Source: Chrysopilus asiliformis
Lineage: Eukaryota > Arthropoda > Insecta > Diptera > Rhagionidae
Direction: 5' to 3'
DNA length: 64,000 nt
Assembly: GCA_964034945.1 (NCBI GenBank)
Contig: OZ035962.1
Coordinates: 15,433,388-15,497,387 of the forward strand
Of the stretch, positions 36,100-46,964 are shown one piece after another; position 1 is the first letter of the stretch, and each line of letters opens with the position of its first letter. The position numbers and the translations under genes were made by a program. The notes beneath the pieces are model-generated. The model was not told the origin of the DNA and did no database searches. It was given only the letters and a program-made list of their open reading frames with translations.

Positions 36100-36342
36100 C
36101 AGTAATCGCTCCGACTGCGCGGTTTCTAACTACGCGGTTTCGCAACTGCGCGGTTAAGTTTTTAATACCAAAATTTCGAACTGCGCGGTAAAAATTTCGC
36201 AGCTGCGCGATTTATGATTTTCGTTTAAAAAAACATGTTCCTAACCCCAAAAATTTAATACAAAGTAGGGTTCACAGTGCGCGGTTTCGGTGTGCGCGCT
36301 CTTTTTGTGGAACGTATCTACCGCGCAGTTGGAGGGATTACG
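36100..36342. mobile_element. Pogo/Tigger-like MITE (243 bp, TSD TA)
   Basis: The left end CAGTAATCGCTCCGACTGCG and right end CGCAGTTGGAGGGATTACG are inverted repeats between TA dinucleotides, with one base missing at the right end. The internal CGCGGTTT motif is repeated. It sits right next to the end of the D1 element. Confidence 0.7.
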
Positions 36343-36736
36343 TATTAAATTTTTAAGGTTATTAAATGGGGCCATATCATAGCGAATGGGACCATATCAT
36401 ATGATCTCGGTGACTCCAAACAATATGTAGATTCCAAATACATAACAAATAATCAAAATGAAAACCTATGATTTTAATGAAAGAACGTGGGCTATCAGAT
36501 TTTCCAAATTTTAGATGGCGGATAACAGAATTTTTATCAAATTAGCTAAAATCGTATTTTGAATGGTTTTTGAGGTCGCCGATTACGAATCTGCGGTTCA
36601 AATTCCAAAATTAAATTTTCAGATTCGTAATCAACGACTTGAAAAACTCACAAGAATACAATTTTAGCCGACATGATGCCCTCAAATATGAAATATTTCA
36701 TGAAAATGTGAGAATAAATGCTGTAAGTGTACTTAC

Positions 36737-36989
36737 CAATATCCCAATTGACCAAATTGGTTGGAAAACCAATTGGATTTCCAATCATCTTGTACAAAGT
36801 ACCGAAGGTACGATTTATGGAATTTTGACTGGAAATCCAAGATTTTTTCCTGTGAAAATGGTCCTTTTTGTACCATAAGGTCCATAATTCCAAATGTTCC
36901 CACAAATATTCTTAAACTTTATAAAGGAAAATTGCGTGGTACATTTGGACATGGTACAAAAATTCCAACATTGGTCAATTGGGATGCCT
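36737..36989. repeat. Candidate foldback element (ATCCCAATTGACCAA arms)
   Basis: ATCCCAATTGACCAA at 36741 is matched in reverse near 36975-36989, with further paired blocks (GTACAAA/TTTGTAC, TCCAA/TTGGA) inward. Ends and target duplication are unclear. Confidence 0.4.
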
Positions 36990-37116
36990 TAAAGCGTTAA
37001 GAGCAGGAGCCTCGAGGTTTGAATTTTCAGGCGAAAAATTTACCTAGAAATAAATATATTATAAAAAATTTCACTTTTGTGAGATATTTTTGTTACACAT
37101 ATGTAACATTGGTTAA

Positions 37117-37338
37117 AGCCTAAACCACAATTACGCGTGCGTGCGTGCGGCACCCACGCGGTGAAAGTAAAAACTACGTATTTATATGAGTAAATGTATA
37201 ATTGCGCGTTGCTCAGACGCGTTGCTGCGTCCATGTCTCGTAGAGTAGGCTCAGTCTCTACTTTTAGACGCGGTGACAACTACCAGATGCCAGAACAAAA
37301 TAATGCCGTACGCACGCACGCGTAATTGTGGTTTAGGC
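37117..37338. mobile_element. Foldback MITE, AGCCTAAACC type (TTAA-flanked)
   Basis: Inverted repeats of about 30 bp start GCCTAAACCACAATTACGCG. TTAA occurs at both ends (37113-37116 and 37339-37342), with one extra A on the left. The arm continues into CGTGCGTGCG. Confidence 0.65.
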
Positions 37339-37358
37339 TTAAATCACATGCTCTTTTT

Positions 37359-37985
37359 ACTTTCCTCTTCTACAGAGGGAAAGTATTGTATTCATGATGG
37401 CAACCAACTCGAGAATGGAGGCAGATAGAAACTTTCTGATCAATACGAAATCCGTTACAGTCAAAATTATGAGGATGTTCGTGCATCTGTCTGTCGGTCC
37501 GTCTGTCCGTTTTACGTATCTTAAATAATTCAAGAACGCCTAGGTTAACGCGTTCTTGAATTATTTAAGAACGCATTCTTGAATTAGTTCTTGAGTAGAT
37601 TTTTTTTGTAAATGAGTTTTATGAAAATCGTAGTTTTCTATCAACAAAAAAAGTAACGGTAACTATAACGGGTATCTACCATACATTTTTTTTTGAAAAA
37701 AGACAGTTTTTTGAAAATTTCTCAAAAACTTAATTTAAAGGAAATAGATAACTTAATTTAAAGGAAATAAAAAAAAGTAAAAAAAAGAAAATTAAGTTTT
37801 TTGAAAAAACATATAACAAGATTCAAAGAAAATAACACTTCCTGCACTTTTTCTTTTAACAGTTTTTACGCATCTTTAACGGTTTTTGAGATATTTGAAA
37901 AAATATCATTTTTTATATATACCTGCCAAAACAAAATATAGCAGAGGTTGATCACAACTGACATTTTTTATGTTAATATTATGAA
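37359..37985 (+). mobile_element. D2 DINE-like element, most complete copy
   Basis: Hairpin ACTTTCCTCT/AGAGGGAAAGT at 37359-37384, GGCAACCAACTCGAGAATGG, CTTTCTGATCAATACG, a TCTGTCCG array (37487-37511), TTTTACGTATCTTAAATAAT, and the 3' part ending ATATAGCAGAGGTTGATCAC. It has intact TTAA sites at 37856 and 37876 where the 33-kb copy carries MITEs. A short internal rearrangement repeats the AACGCGTTCTTGAATTATTT block. Confidence 0.7.
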
Positions 37986-39587
37986 TTTGACAATTATTTT
38001 CACCACTTACAACCACGTGAAAATATTAAAATTGAATTTTACAATGTTTGTAATCGGTGTAAAATATCTGACGATTGCCACCAGCTCTTAAATATTTAAA
38101 TATTTTTAATGAGGACTTCAATCGTTGATGAAGTCCATCAGATGCATTACCAATGAAAGGAAGTCGTCAGAAAAACTGAAAGTGGATGTAATTTCCCATT
38201 GTGTTGAATTTAAGCGTTTCAGTTTTGTTCATTTTGATACTAATAACGGGATTGTGTTTTAATTTGAGTCCCATGATGGTATCCTGCCTACTCAACTCCC
38301 TAAAAAGAATTCCCATTTGTTCGGATTAAGTGACTGTCGGACGAGAGTGTCAGTCGAGTTCATTGAGCAACACAGAGGAATATCGCATTAAATTACTGGA
38401 AAAGGGGATGACGCTTATTAAGGCAACGTGTGCTGGCCACGTGTGGGAACAACGATCGCATCCAAGTCCATTCGTAGACGGTTTCGAATTCAAATCGAAA
38501 ATGCAGAGAATCCGCCGATTATTGACGCCGATAGGCCAACAATTCACACAGGAAAATGTGCAGCTGCAAAAGTTCCTGTGGGAATCACTAGGCTAACCTC
38601 TTCTTCGTCCAATGCCTTCGTGCTGCGTCTTGATTTCCATATTTGGGGATTCGATTGGACAATCGAACAAACAGCGAACAACAGAAAACAGATCTCATGT
38701 TTAAATTGGACCACAGGCGTCTTGAAGAGCTTAACTACGTCTAAACATAAAACAACGGCTGGTTAACTTGAATTTTTTAAGTTTGTTTACGTTAGTTGAG
38801 TTGACTATTAAATTTTTACATACTCCGCCAAACAATCAGAGGCTTTCATTCCAGACCAGAGTTACAAAGTCGCCATTGAAGCCTTTCTGATGTTGATTTG
38901 CGACTCCGTTGTATTCTGGGATTGTGGCCACAAATTTAGGAACAATGTCCCGCATTCAATTTAAAATGTCGGTTGGAAAATATTTTGACTCTATCAAAAA
39001 TTGTTTGTTTTATGTTGATGTTTGAATTTTAAAGTATCTGGTCTGTGTAATAATAAACTCTGATCTTTATTACCTTTAAAGTATCCAAAATTATGTTCTT
39101 CAAAAGCATATGGCTATCCAAGTTGTGTGGTGGAGTGGAGGTTTCATGCACCATCCCTGAATCCTAAACTAGGAGGCACATTTTTTTATATATTTTCTTT
39201 TAATGTTTAACCATTGAATCATTTCTGACATAATATAACATTATATAATATAATATAACATGATATAATATAACATTTGTTTTTGAAGACCTATAAGCCG
39301 AGAAATTCCAATAGAATTTTCTTTTTATCTCTGTACCAAACATTTGAAACTTGAAAATTAAATGTTCGTGTCATTTTTAAGATATCGTGGCACGTGGACA
39401 GGTCTGTGTAGGCCGTCTCTTTTTTCCATTGTTAAATAATGCGAAACATACACTGAGAAAAAAGCTGACAAATTTTATCGCTGTGGGCCGTGCATATTCC
39501 TCGCAGCACAAAACTAAAAAAAATGTCTGTCCTTCCGAAAGAGAAACTTTTAGCTCAGAAGGACAAATTACTTTAGACGAAATCAAA
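37986..39587. other. Intergenic, no gene seen
   Basis: 38330-38770 is GC-balanced, with frames of 65-112 codons and no domain. An AT microsatellite (TATAATATAACA type) lies at 39232-39275. Confidence 0.35.
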
Positions 39588-39588
39588 A

Positions 39589-39679
39589 ATTTAACTGTAG
39601 GGGAGAAACTAATTTGCTTCCAAGAGCCAAAGATTAAGACTAATTTGCAAGCAAATTAGTTTCTCTCCTACAGTTAAAT
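39589..39679. repeat. Foldback repeat (TTTAACTGTAGGGGAGAAAC arms)
   Basis: Arms 39589-39618 and 39650-39679 are near-perfect reverse complements. A third partial copy of the arm (CAACTGTACGAGAGAAACTA) follows at 39682. Confidence 0.55.
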
Positions 39680-39807
39680 TTCAACTGTACGAGAGAAACT
39701 AATAAACCAAATTCTTTCGCGAAATATCGTTTGGACCAAAGCGTAAGAAATGTTTTTCTCTAACAGATAAACAAGTTTGGATATGAGAACGAAACATCAT
39801 ATAAGTA

Positions 39808-40591
39808 CACTGTAGAAAATGGATTTGAATTTAAACCGAAAAATGGGGTAAAAACGGGGTAAATTTGCAAAAATGTCGTAAAATTTCGAAAAAAAATCAG
39901 AATTTAGCTCGCACACCATTTAAGTTGTAAAATCACCCAAAAAACATTAATATTACACTAGAAATAGGGTAATTTTAAACCTTGCGTAAAATTTCGACCA
40001 ATATTCGTATTTTTACTCTCATTTTGGTGTAAAAACACGCTCGCAGGGTATTTTTGCATTATTGTACGGACAATTTAACCTTAACCTTATAATTCGCATA
40101 AGGTTTGTGGCATCGGAGTATAAATACTCGAATCGAGTTTTACTCTACCAAAATCCTGTGTGGCGCCTGCCACATGGCAGACATGCCCAGGAAATTTGGA
40201 TGTGAAAACATCCGCAAAAATAATATAATATTTTTGTTTTTGCAGACCGTATAAGCCGAGAAATTCTAATACCATTTTCGGTGTAATTTTACACAAAAAA
40301 TGTCGTAAAATTACACCTTTAAGACGCGGTTTTGCTACCAAATAGGAGGAAAATTACAACAAAAATGTGGTAATTTTAAACATACATGTCGTAAAATTAC
40401 ACCCGTATTGTACTTTTACTTCTTATTTAGCTTAAAGTTCCCCCGTAAAAGAGGCTTTTGTACGCCACAAAATGAGTAAAAATGCATAGCTTTTAAGCCA
40501 TTACGACTCGGTGTAATTTTACCCCTATTATCGTAGGAAAATGGTTTCCTACGATAATAGGGGTAAAATTACAATAAAATTTTCTAGAGTG
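39808..40591 (-). mobile_element. CACTSTAG element, independent copy 3 (784 bp, minus)
   Basis: Inverted copy of exactly the same length as copy 1, flanked by TA (39806-39807, 40592-40593). It has few substitutions, so the family was mobile recently. It sits next to, or inside, a D4 repeat. Confidence 0.8.
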
Positions 40592-40595
40592 TACG

Positions 40596-41330
40596 TTAAC
40601 CGGAGATAACCAAAATGGCGGCTTTTAAAAAATCGCAATTTCGTTTTTTGTTATTTACTCCGAAACTACGCGTTTTTCAGTAGTCTTATGTATGACGGAA
40701 GTTGAAGACGGTAACAATTTTTACACTTTTGTATTTTACTAGAATTCGATATCTCAAACCCGTATCGATATATACCGTTATTTAAAAAAACAGTTTTTTG
40801 GGATTCTTTTGAAAACTAACCGGATTTCGGTGGTTCATTGTATGAGCTGAATTGAAGAGAATACTATTTGACACAATTTTGTCTGTGACTGTTATCCGTT
40901 ATCCGCTACTGAGGTATTTTCATTAAAATTTTAAAAAATTGATTTTTGCAAATTGCTTGCAAACTAACGGTTTTTTGAGATATTTCAGATTTTGTAAAAA
41001 AAATCTTATTTAAGCTATATTTTACTTGGTACAACCCTACAAATTGCGCAGGAACGTAGATTTTGTATAAGAAAGTTATGTGCTGTTCACATCAGATATT
41101 TTGTAGCAATTGTTTTATCTCGCTAGTAAAAACTCGCTTAGTTCAATTCGTAGACATTCCTGATGAATGTATCCGAGTATTAAAATAAGTTTTCCAAAGA
41201 TTATTTGAAAGCTTAGAATATGGAATTATATAATATCACCATACATCCAAATACAAATAAAGTGATAAAATATACTGTTTTGAAGGTGACATCATATAAA
41301 AGTATTTTACGATTGCCTTTTAGTAGATTT
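40596..41330 (+). repeat. D4 dispersed repeat, copy 1
   Basis: Shares AAAATGGCGGCTTTT, TTTACTCCGAAACTAC, TCGATATCTCAAACC, ACCGTTATTTAAAAAAA, GAGATATTTCAGATTTTGTA and TTATGTGCTGTTCACAT.AGA with 44650-45240 in the same order. Its left side abuts the CACTSTAG copy at 39808-40591. Confidence 0.65.
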
Positions 41331-41334
41331 TCTG

Positions 41335-42477
41335 ATGTTTACATCGTCAGAGTTTTCTAACCACATTGACCAGCAAACTTGAAAAAAAACCCCAACATTG
41401 CTTTCACAGAAATATTTTCTTGGTTTCCCTTATTTCGCATCCCATTTTTAAGCTGCCAAGCATACCGAGATGAACAACCCGAGATACAAAAACAACGCAT
41501 GGGACCGTTGTATAAAAGAGGGTAAGACGAAAGTAGATACAGAAACAGTACGTCTCGTGTCTGCTTGCTTACGTGGGATGATGGTGGACAAGAATCTTTT
41601 GTTAAATTTCCAGTGAACCGACATTCCCACCAGCTTCCGTCGGATAGAAGCCAACTGGCAAAAATATAACGAGTTTTCCACCCCCTCACCGAATATACTT
41701 TGATAACATGGCCAAAATCGTAGTGCTTCTGTACTGTTCCCAATAAAGCTTTGACTCATCCAACGCCAGAAGCTCTTATCGCAAAGTTTTTCCAATTTCC
41801 ACTACCTCCGCTCCGCACTTGTTTGTCCTGGTTGGCCGCACGCAAGCTGGCATTTCGATAAACAATTTGGCCGTACAATCGGCGTTGACACACGAGAAAT
41901 ACCCACACGAAATGCATGTGTTGAGTGCTTCTGCGCTTCATACAAACTTCATACAAGCACCGTGACTCGATTTTGCCTGCTGCCCGGCCAGAAACCGTTC
42001 GACAAAAGCCAGGGAGTCGAAGTTATTTTTCCGTTCCTCCCCTCCGCCGGTTGACGGTCGCACACAAGCGAAGCCAGGCACTGTTGCCAGCGGATCGATA
42101 CGAGTTTTGCATCGCTGGACCGTTTTTGTTTCGTGGAACGAAAGGAGGTGGCAAGGAAGCAGGAATAACTGAAAAAGGAATCCTTGAGGAAAGCAAACGG
42201 GAACATTTTGCTACACAGCTACTCGACTGAACCGTGACGGAAAATTTTCGTTCGTTCGTAGTACATGATATCTGACAACCATTTGCCGTGCGTGTGTGTT
42301 CGAAAGAGTTGTTGTTTGGGCGGCCAAATCGATTACTCGGGAACGGTTTTGTCAGTGTTTGTTGGCCGGTCGAGCAGCAAGGTTCAGTTAATCGTCGTGT
42401 TATTACGGTTATCGATCGATTGAAGGTTGAATTTTTTTTATCAGATAGAATTTTTATTTGAGACTGTTTCATATAAG
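41335..42477 (+). other. 5' flank of the CENP-B-type gene, GC-balanced
   Basis: From about 41400 to 42440 the base composition is clearly less AT-rich than the neighbouring repeats and no repeat family is recognised. Several overlapping open frames of 66-149 codons lie on both strands, none with a recognisable domain. It probably includes promoter and 5' untranslated exon sequence; exact sites cannot be placed. Confidence 0.35.
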
Positions 42478-45400
42478 ATGCAGGCCGATGGGCAGGTAAG
42501 ATTTTATTTATTGTTTAAATTAAATATTAATTAGGTTAGGTATTATTTTTTGTTTTCAATATCATCACGCCCACATGCTGAAAATATTAAAACGCATATG
42601 AACTTGCTTTAGGATTTGTACGATTTAGAACTAATCGGTGAAGAAAATCGAAAAGACCAGAGGGGAGGAAGAACTTGGAATTGGAATTTGTCCGTCCGTC
42701 TGTAAATATGATAGCTCGCAAGGAAATTGAGCTAGAAACTTGGAATTTTAAATATAAGCAGTTTTTATAAAACCTGATAGGAATTTTTACAGTTTGGTCA
42801 CTTCTTCTCCCTCTCTCTAGTTCAACTTTGATTTTGGATGCAAGTCAAAGTACAAACAGCCCAAGTAATTTTAGCTTTTCTTATTAATGCGAGGGTGAAT
42901 GAAGATTGATACTCACCTCCTTTTTACAGTCATTCGAATTCCGCTTCTCACCCCTCTCGTATAATTGACTGCCATCTGAAGAAATGCCAAGTTTTTCTGT
43001 GAACTGAAACTACTTGGGCTTTTTCAATATTTTGTCAAAGCATTTTTTTCCGATTTAGTTTCTATTTACATGAGCGATTTTTAATCGCTCAGTCGTGTGA
43101 TTATAAAATCGTTCAATCGTTATACCCGCGGCCGCTTGTGGGAGTATTTACATGAGCGATTCAGTCGCAGTGACAAAAAATCGCTCACAAAAATTGCAGG
43201 TCAGTATCGACCGGCATAGCTTTGTAGAGCGACTTTTCCTTGATGTGTGCGTGAGTGGACTGTATATACAGATCACAAACACACGTATCTGAAAGTGACA
43301 TTTCGAAGCTGGCAAACGTGGAATTCAAAGGTAAGTTAAATGATGCGAAAAACCACGGTGGCGAAAAACGAAGTTCTTTCTGTTAATTTATTAATTTTGA
43401 GAATGGTTTTTGACACTGAAAATTATTATTGAACTAGAGCAATAACCAGATCTGTGAGATATGGCGTCATCTAAATATAGCAACAATATCGAGGATTGGT
43501 CAGCTTGGGAAACAGTTGCTAAGCGATGCTTATCACGATATCCATTTTTATTGAAATTATTCGGCGGCCAAAACGCTTACTAAAGCGATTTTTTAATTGC
43601 TCATATAAACAACATTGTGGCTTTTTAGTTGCCACGATTTTTTAATCACGTCACGGAGCGATTAAAAATCGCTCATGTAAACAGGCACTTAATGTCGGTC
43701 GGTTAGAAGATTTTTCATATATTTTGAAATCAACCCCGCGTCCCATGTTCCTCTCTAAAACATATAAAGTACGTTTCAACCGGGAAACATTCTCTGAGGG
43801 AACAAACGTGTTTAGCTTGGATCAGATTGCTCTCTTGGTTGCAGTTTCTTTGCGATATGGTATTAAAAGAGAACCAGACAAAATTTTTGGTTGAATGTTA
43901 GTTCAGGAGACCGTCAAGGACAAAGAACGGGAAAGTTTGAGACAGAGTACGAACTTGTAGCAACTTAAATACTTAAATGGGTTCACTGATTTAGTTCATA
44001 TTGAACATTATGGATAGACGATTTATTCATCTTCTGTATAACGTCTCGAAAAGTTTTCAAACATCGAACGCTAAGTGTCTTGAGCACATAAATCGATTAT
44101 TCTTCGCATGTTTATCCTTTTTACTGCACTTCTAATTTTAATTTAGAGATTAATATTTTAGTGTCCTTCATTTCATAAAAACCACAAATAGTATAAAACT
44201 ATTTGTGATAAAAATCAGCTAGAACTTACAAAAAAGATAACTACAGTCGAACTCCGATAGCTCGAACTTCTGTTGTCCCCGTCAGCTTCAACTTATTTAT
44301 ATTCTGAGCCAAATTTGAAGGAAATCTGAGACAAAAATGTTTATGAACAGTTCACTTCATATTTAGGTTCAATTTGATGATTGACTCCAATAAACTTTAT
44401 TTTTACATTCTTATACAAAGTTATAATAAAGAATTGTATTCACGAAAAACTTCGACTTCTTAATTTTGCCTAGACAACATTTTCTGAGCACCCCCGAGTC
44501 GATTGGAGTCATATTACAAAAATGTACTTCTGTATGTTAGTCTGTTAATCTGTGTACAAGATTTCTGAAACAGCTAGAGCCACGAAATTTTACATGTGTG
44601 TTTGGTCCTGGACGATTCTTTTAACTTTTGGTGGAAATCCGCTAACTGGAAGTGAACAAAATGGCGGCTTTTTAAAAGCTACAAATTCATTTTTTGCGGT
44701 TTACTCCGAAACTACATGTTTTCTGGTAATCTCATGCGTGACAAAATTTGAAGGCAATGAAATTCGTTACGCTTCTATCCTTTGGTAGAACTCGATATCT
44801 CAAACCGGTATCGAAAAATACCGTTATTTAAAAAAAAGATTTTTTGCGGTTATCTCGAAAACCAATGAGTTTCTTATGGTTCTATGTTCCATGAACAGAT
44901 TCCATGAGAAAATGGCTATGGCTACATTATTTTCTTTTACCGTTATCCGATATCTTTTACCGTTATCGAGATGTTTTCGTTAAATGGTAAAATATTTTTT
45001 GTTTCGAATTGCTTCTAAACTGACAGTTTTTTTGGAATAAATAATTAATTGCAAGTATTAAAAGAACCTTCATTTTTGCCTTTTACGATAAATCGATATT
45101 TTGACCGTTATCGACATATTTCAGATTTTGTAAAAACTTTATGTTTTGAGCGAACTAATATTTTTTTGTCGGGTATTAGTGTAAATAGGGTTTGGACGTT
45201 GCATAAGACAGTCATGTGCTGTCCACATGAGATATTTTATAATTATTCTACTACTGCCTCAACTGCCCAACAGTTGAATGAAAATTTACTTGCAGTACTC
45301 TAGGCGAAGATGAGCACTAGTTAGTAATACTACAAGTCTGTTTCAATTTCTTATGGCAATTTATTTTTCATCTGAATTAATTTTTTTATTATTTTTTGTT

Positions 45401-46403
45401 ACAGAATACACCCGCACCAAAGAGACGTCCAAAGAGAGCTCTCACTCTCGCCGAGAGAATTTCAGTAATCGAGCTCTACCAGCAAGTGCCAAATACTCGT
45501 TACTTAGCGAAGCGATTCGACTGCGGCCGAACACAGATTCAGAATATTCTACGGCACAAGGAGGAATATATACAGGACTGGAATAACTGCGCAGACCCAT
45601 CCCGAATCAGACGTCGTGCCTCGTCTGGATTGACAGCAGTGAATGTAATTTTGCACGAATGGTTCCAGCGCTATCGCCATTACCCCCACGACCTACCCTC
45701 GGATGAGATGTTCCGAGAGATGTCCCTTGAAATCGCCAAAACGATGCAAGTTGTGGAATTCAAAGCGACAAATCGTTGGCTGGAGCGATTCAAGCGTAAA
45801 TACCGAATCGAAATGTATTTTATAGCGCCCTACTGGGAAGAGCAAGCCGAGCTAAAGTCCCTGGACTTGAATGACATTATTGCAGATATTCGGCTGGAAT
45901 TTGGAACTGATGCCCTCTTCAATATTTCCACCAACAGTGATATAAAAAATGTGACGCTCTGTGATATGGACGCCCTCAAACGAGCCGAGTTATACCGAGT
46001 TCGAGAATGTCGCCAGGAAGCGCAAAAAAGTTTTGTCACATTAGACTCCATGGACGACCAATCGGTTTTGGATTCCATTGCTGGCTCATCACCATCTCTA
46101 GTCGAGATTATTAGTGACGATGAGGTAGGCTCGGGAGAGGAAACACAACAAATGATTGGGGAAACGCTGACTAAAAACCATAACGGTGGCGGTTTGATGG
46201 TTGATGACTGTGATGTTGAAACTGAGCCCGTTAAGGAGATTCAATCCTATCGGGAGGCTCTTAACCACTTAGGGCCATTGGAACAATTTGCCCTGCTCAA
46301 AGAAAATATTCGTGCCATAGGATTAATAAATCAATTGGAAAACTTATTCCAGGAAGAAATGGTCAAAAAAGAAATGAAGCATTTAAATGCGCCTAGTCCA
46401 TAA
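42478..46403 (+). CDS. CENP-B/jerky/Tigger-type DNA-binding protein without transposase core (two exons, 338 aa)
   Basis: The coding sequence is 42478-42495 joined to 45405-46403. Exon 1 encodes only MQADGQ and ends at a gtaag donor; the acceptor is ttttttgttacag and the frame continues in phase 0 as NTPAPKRRPKRALTL. Residues about 12-65 are a Psq/CENP-B N-terminal helix-turn-helix (LTLAERISVIELYQQ, then RYLAKRFDCGRTQIQNIL). Residues about 85-142 fit a CENP-B/Tc5-type second helix-turn-helix (ILHEWFQRYR ... NRWLERFKRKYRI). The remaining 200 residues are acidic and polar with no DDE catalytic domain. Family knowledge: such proteins derive from pogo/Tigger transposases and often become chromatin or transcription factors. 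Inference: a domesticated, nuclear DNA-binding protein. The alternative is a decayed transposon, but the intact frame, intron and poly(A) signal argue for a host gene. The six-codon exon 1 is less certain than exon 2. Confidence 0.85.
43058..43688. mobile_element. TTA-flanked MITE with TTTACATGAGCG ends (631 bp)
   Basis: TTTACATGAGCGATTTTTAA at 43066 is mirrored at 43661-43682 with the outer part GTTTCTA / AGGCAC partly paired. TTA flanks (43055-43057, 43689-43691) suggest a Harbinger-like element. Another TTTACATGAGCGATT at about 43149 indicates internal duplication or a nested copy. It lies in the intron of the CENP-B-type gene. Confidence 0.6.
44242..44275. repeat. Pogo-like solo end in the intron
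   Basis: TA plus CAGTCGAACTCCGATAGCTC has the layout of a Tigger-type terminal repeat. No partner end found. Confidence 0.35.
44490..45300 (+). repeat. D4 dispersed repeat, copy 2 (in the CENP-B-type gene intron)
   Basis: Begins near GTCGATTGGAGTCATATTAC with TCTGT motifs, AGCTAGAGCCACGAAATTTT and then the blocks listed for copy 1. The layout (TCTGT-rich start, stem motifs, ATCTCGAAAACC) is DINE-like, but no terminal hairpin was identified. Confidence 0.6.
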
Positions 46404-46465
46404 GATTTTCCATGATTATACTTTTAAGACGTGTGCAAATTGAATTATCTCAATTTTGATTTATC

Positions 46466-46471
46466 AATAAA
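46466..46471 (+). promoter_or_regulatory. AATAAA poly(A) signal of the CENP-B-type gene
   Basis: Canonical hexamer 63 nt after the stop codon. A D3 repeat starts about 40 nt further on, which limits the 3' UTR. Confidence 0.65.
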
Positions 46472-46509
46472 CTTTGAATTTACTGTAAAATTAAATTTTT
46501 GCTATTATG

Positions 46510-46964
46510 TACTCTATAAGAGATTCATAAAGGAGTATATTAGATTTAGATTGCCGTTTATAACGCATCGAACCAATTGTCGGGTACAAGAATGAACTAC
46601 ACCAGAGTGTTAGGGATGATAAAATATTTTGAATCCGCCTTTCCATCTGTGAACGCAATAACTTTCGAAGAGATCGAAGGTAGAGACATGAAATGTTGCA
46701 CAGACAAGTTTCTTGAACAGGCCATTCCTGGTCCTCGTTCCCATACAATTGAAAAAGGTCGTTTGCGATTTTATTGAAAACAACGTGCCGTATCGAAAAA
46801 TTTGTGAAAACAAAATGTGTTCAGAATATAATTTTACATAACTTTTCCGTACATCAAAATCCAATTGAACCATCCCTTCTTCCCTATACGAATTGATTTG
46901 TTTTAGAAAAAAATTATAAAGTATTTGATGATTGGCCTCTGGCAATTATAGCTTTTCTTGTGAT
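46510..46964 (+). mobile_element. D3 DINE-like element just past the CENP-B-type gene
   Basis: A TACTC...GAGTA start hairpin (46510-46537), AATGAACTACACCAGAGTG, a D3 body with TACATCAAAATCCAATTG, and the end GGCAATTATAGCTTTTCTTG. The TCCG array has been lost. Confidence 0.6.

Larger units (their letters stand above)
42496..45404 (+). other. Intron 1 of the CENP-B-type gene (2.9 kb, repeat-filled)
   Basis: Donor gtaag directly after the sixth codon and acceptor ttgttacag. It contains a short D3-like fragment (about 42680-42760), a TTA-flanked MITE (43058-43688), a pogo-like solo end (44244) and a D4 repeat (about 44490-45300). The stretch 43700-44240 shows nothing recognisable. Confidence 0.65.
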
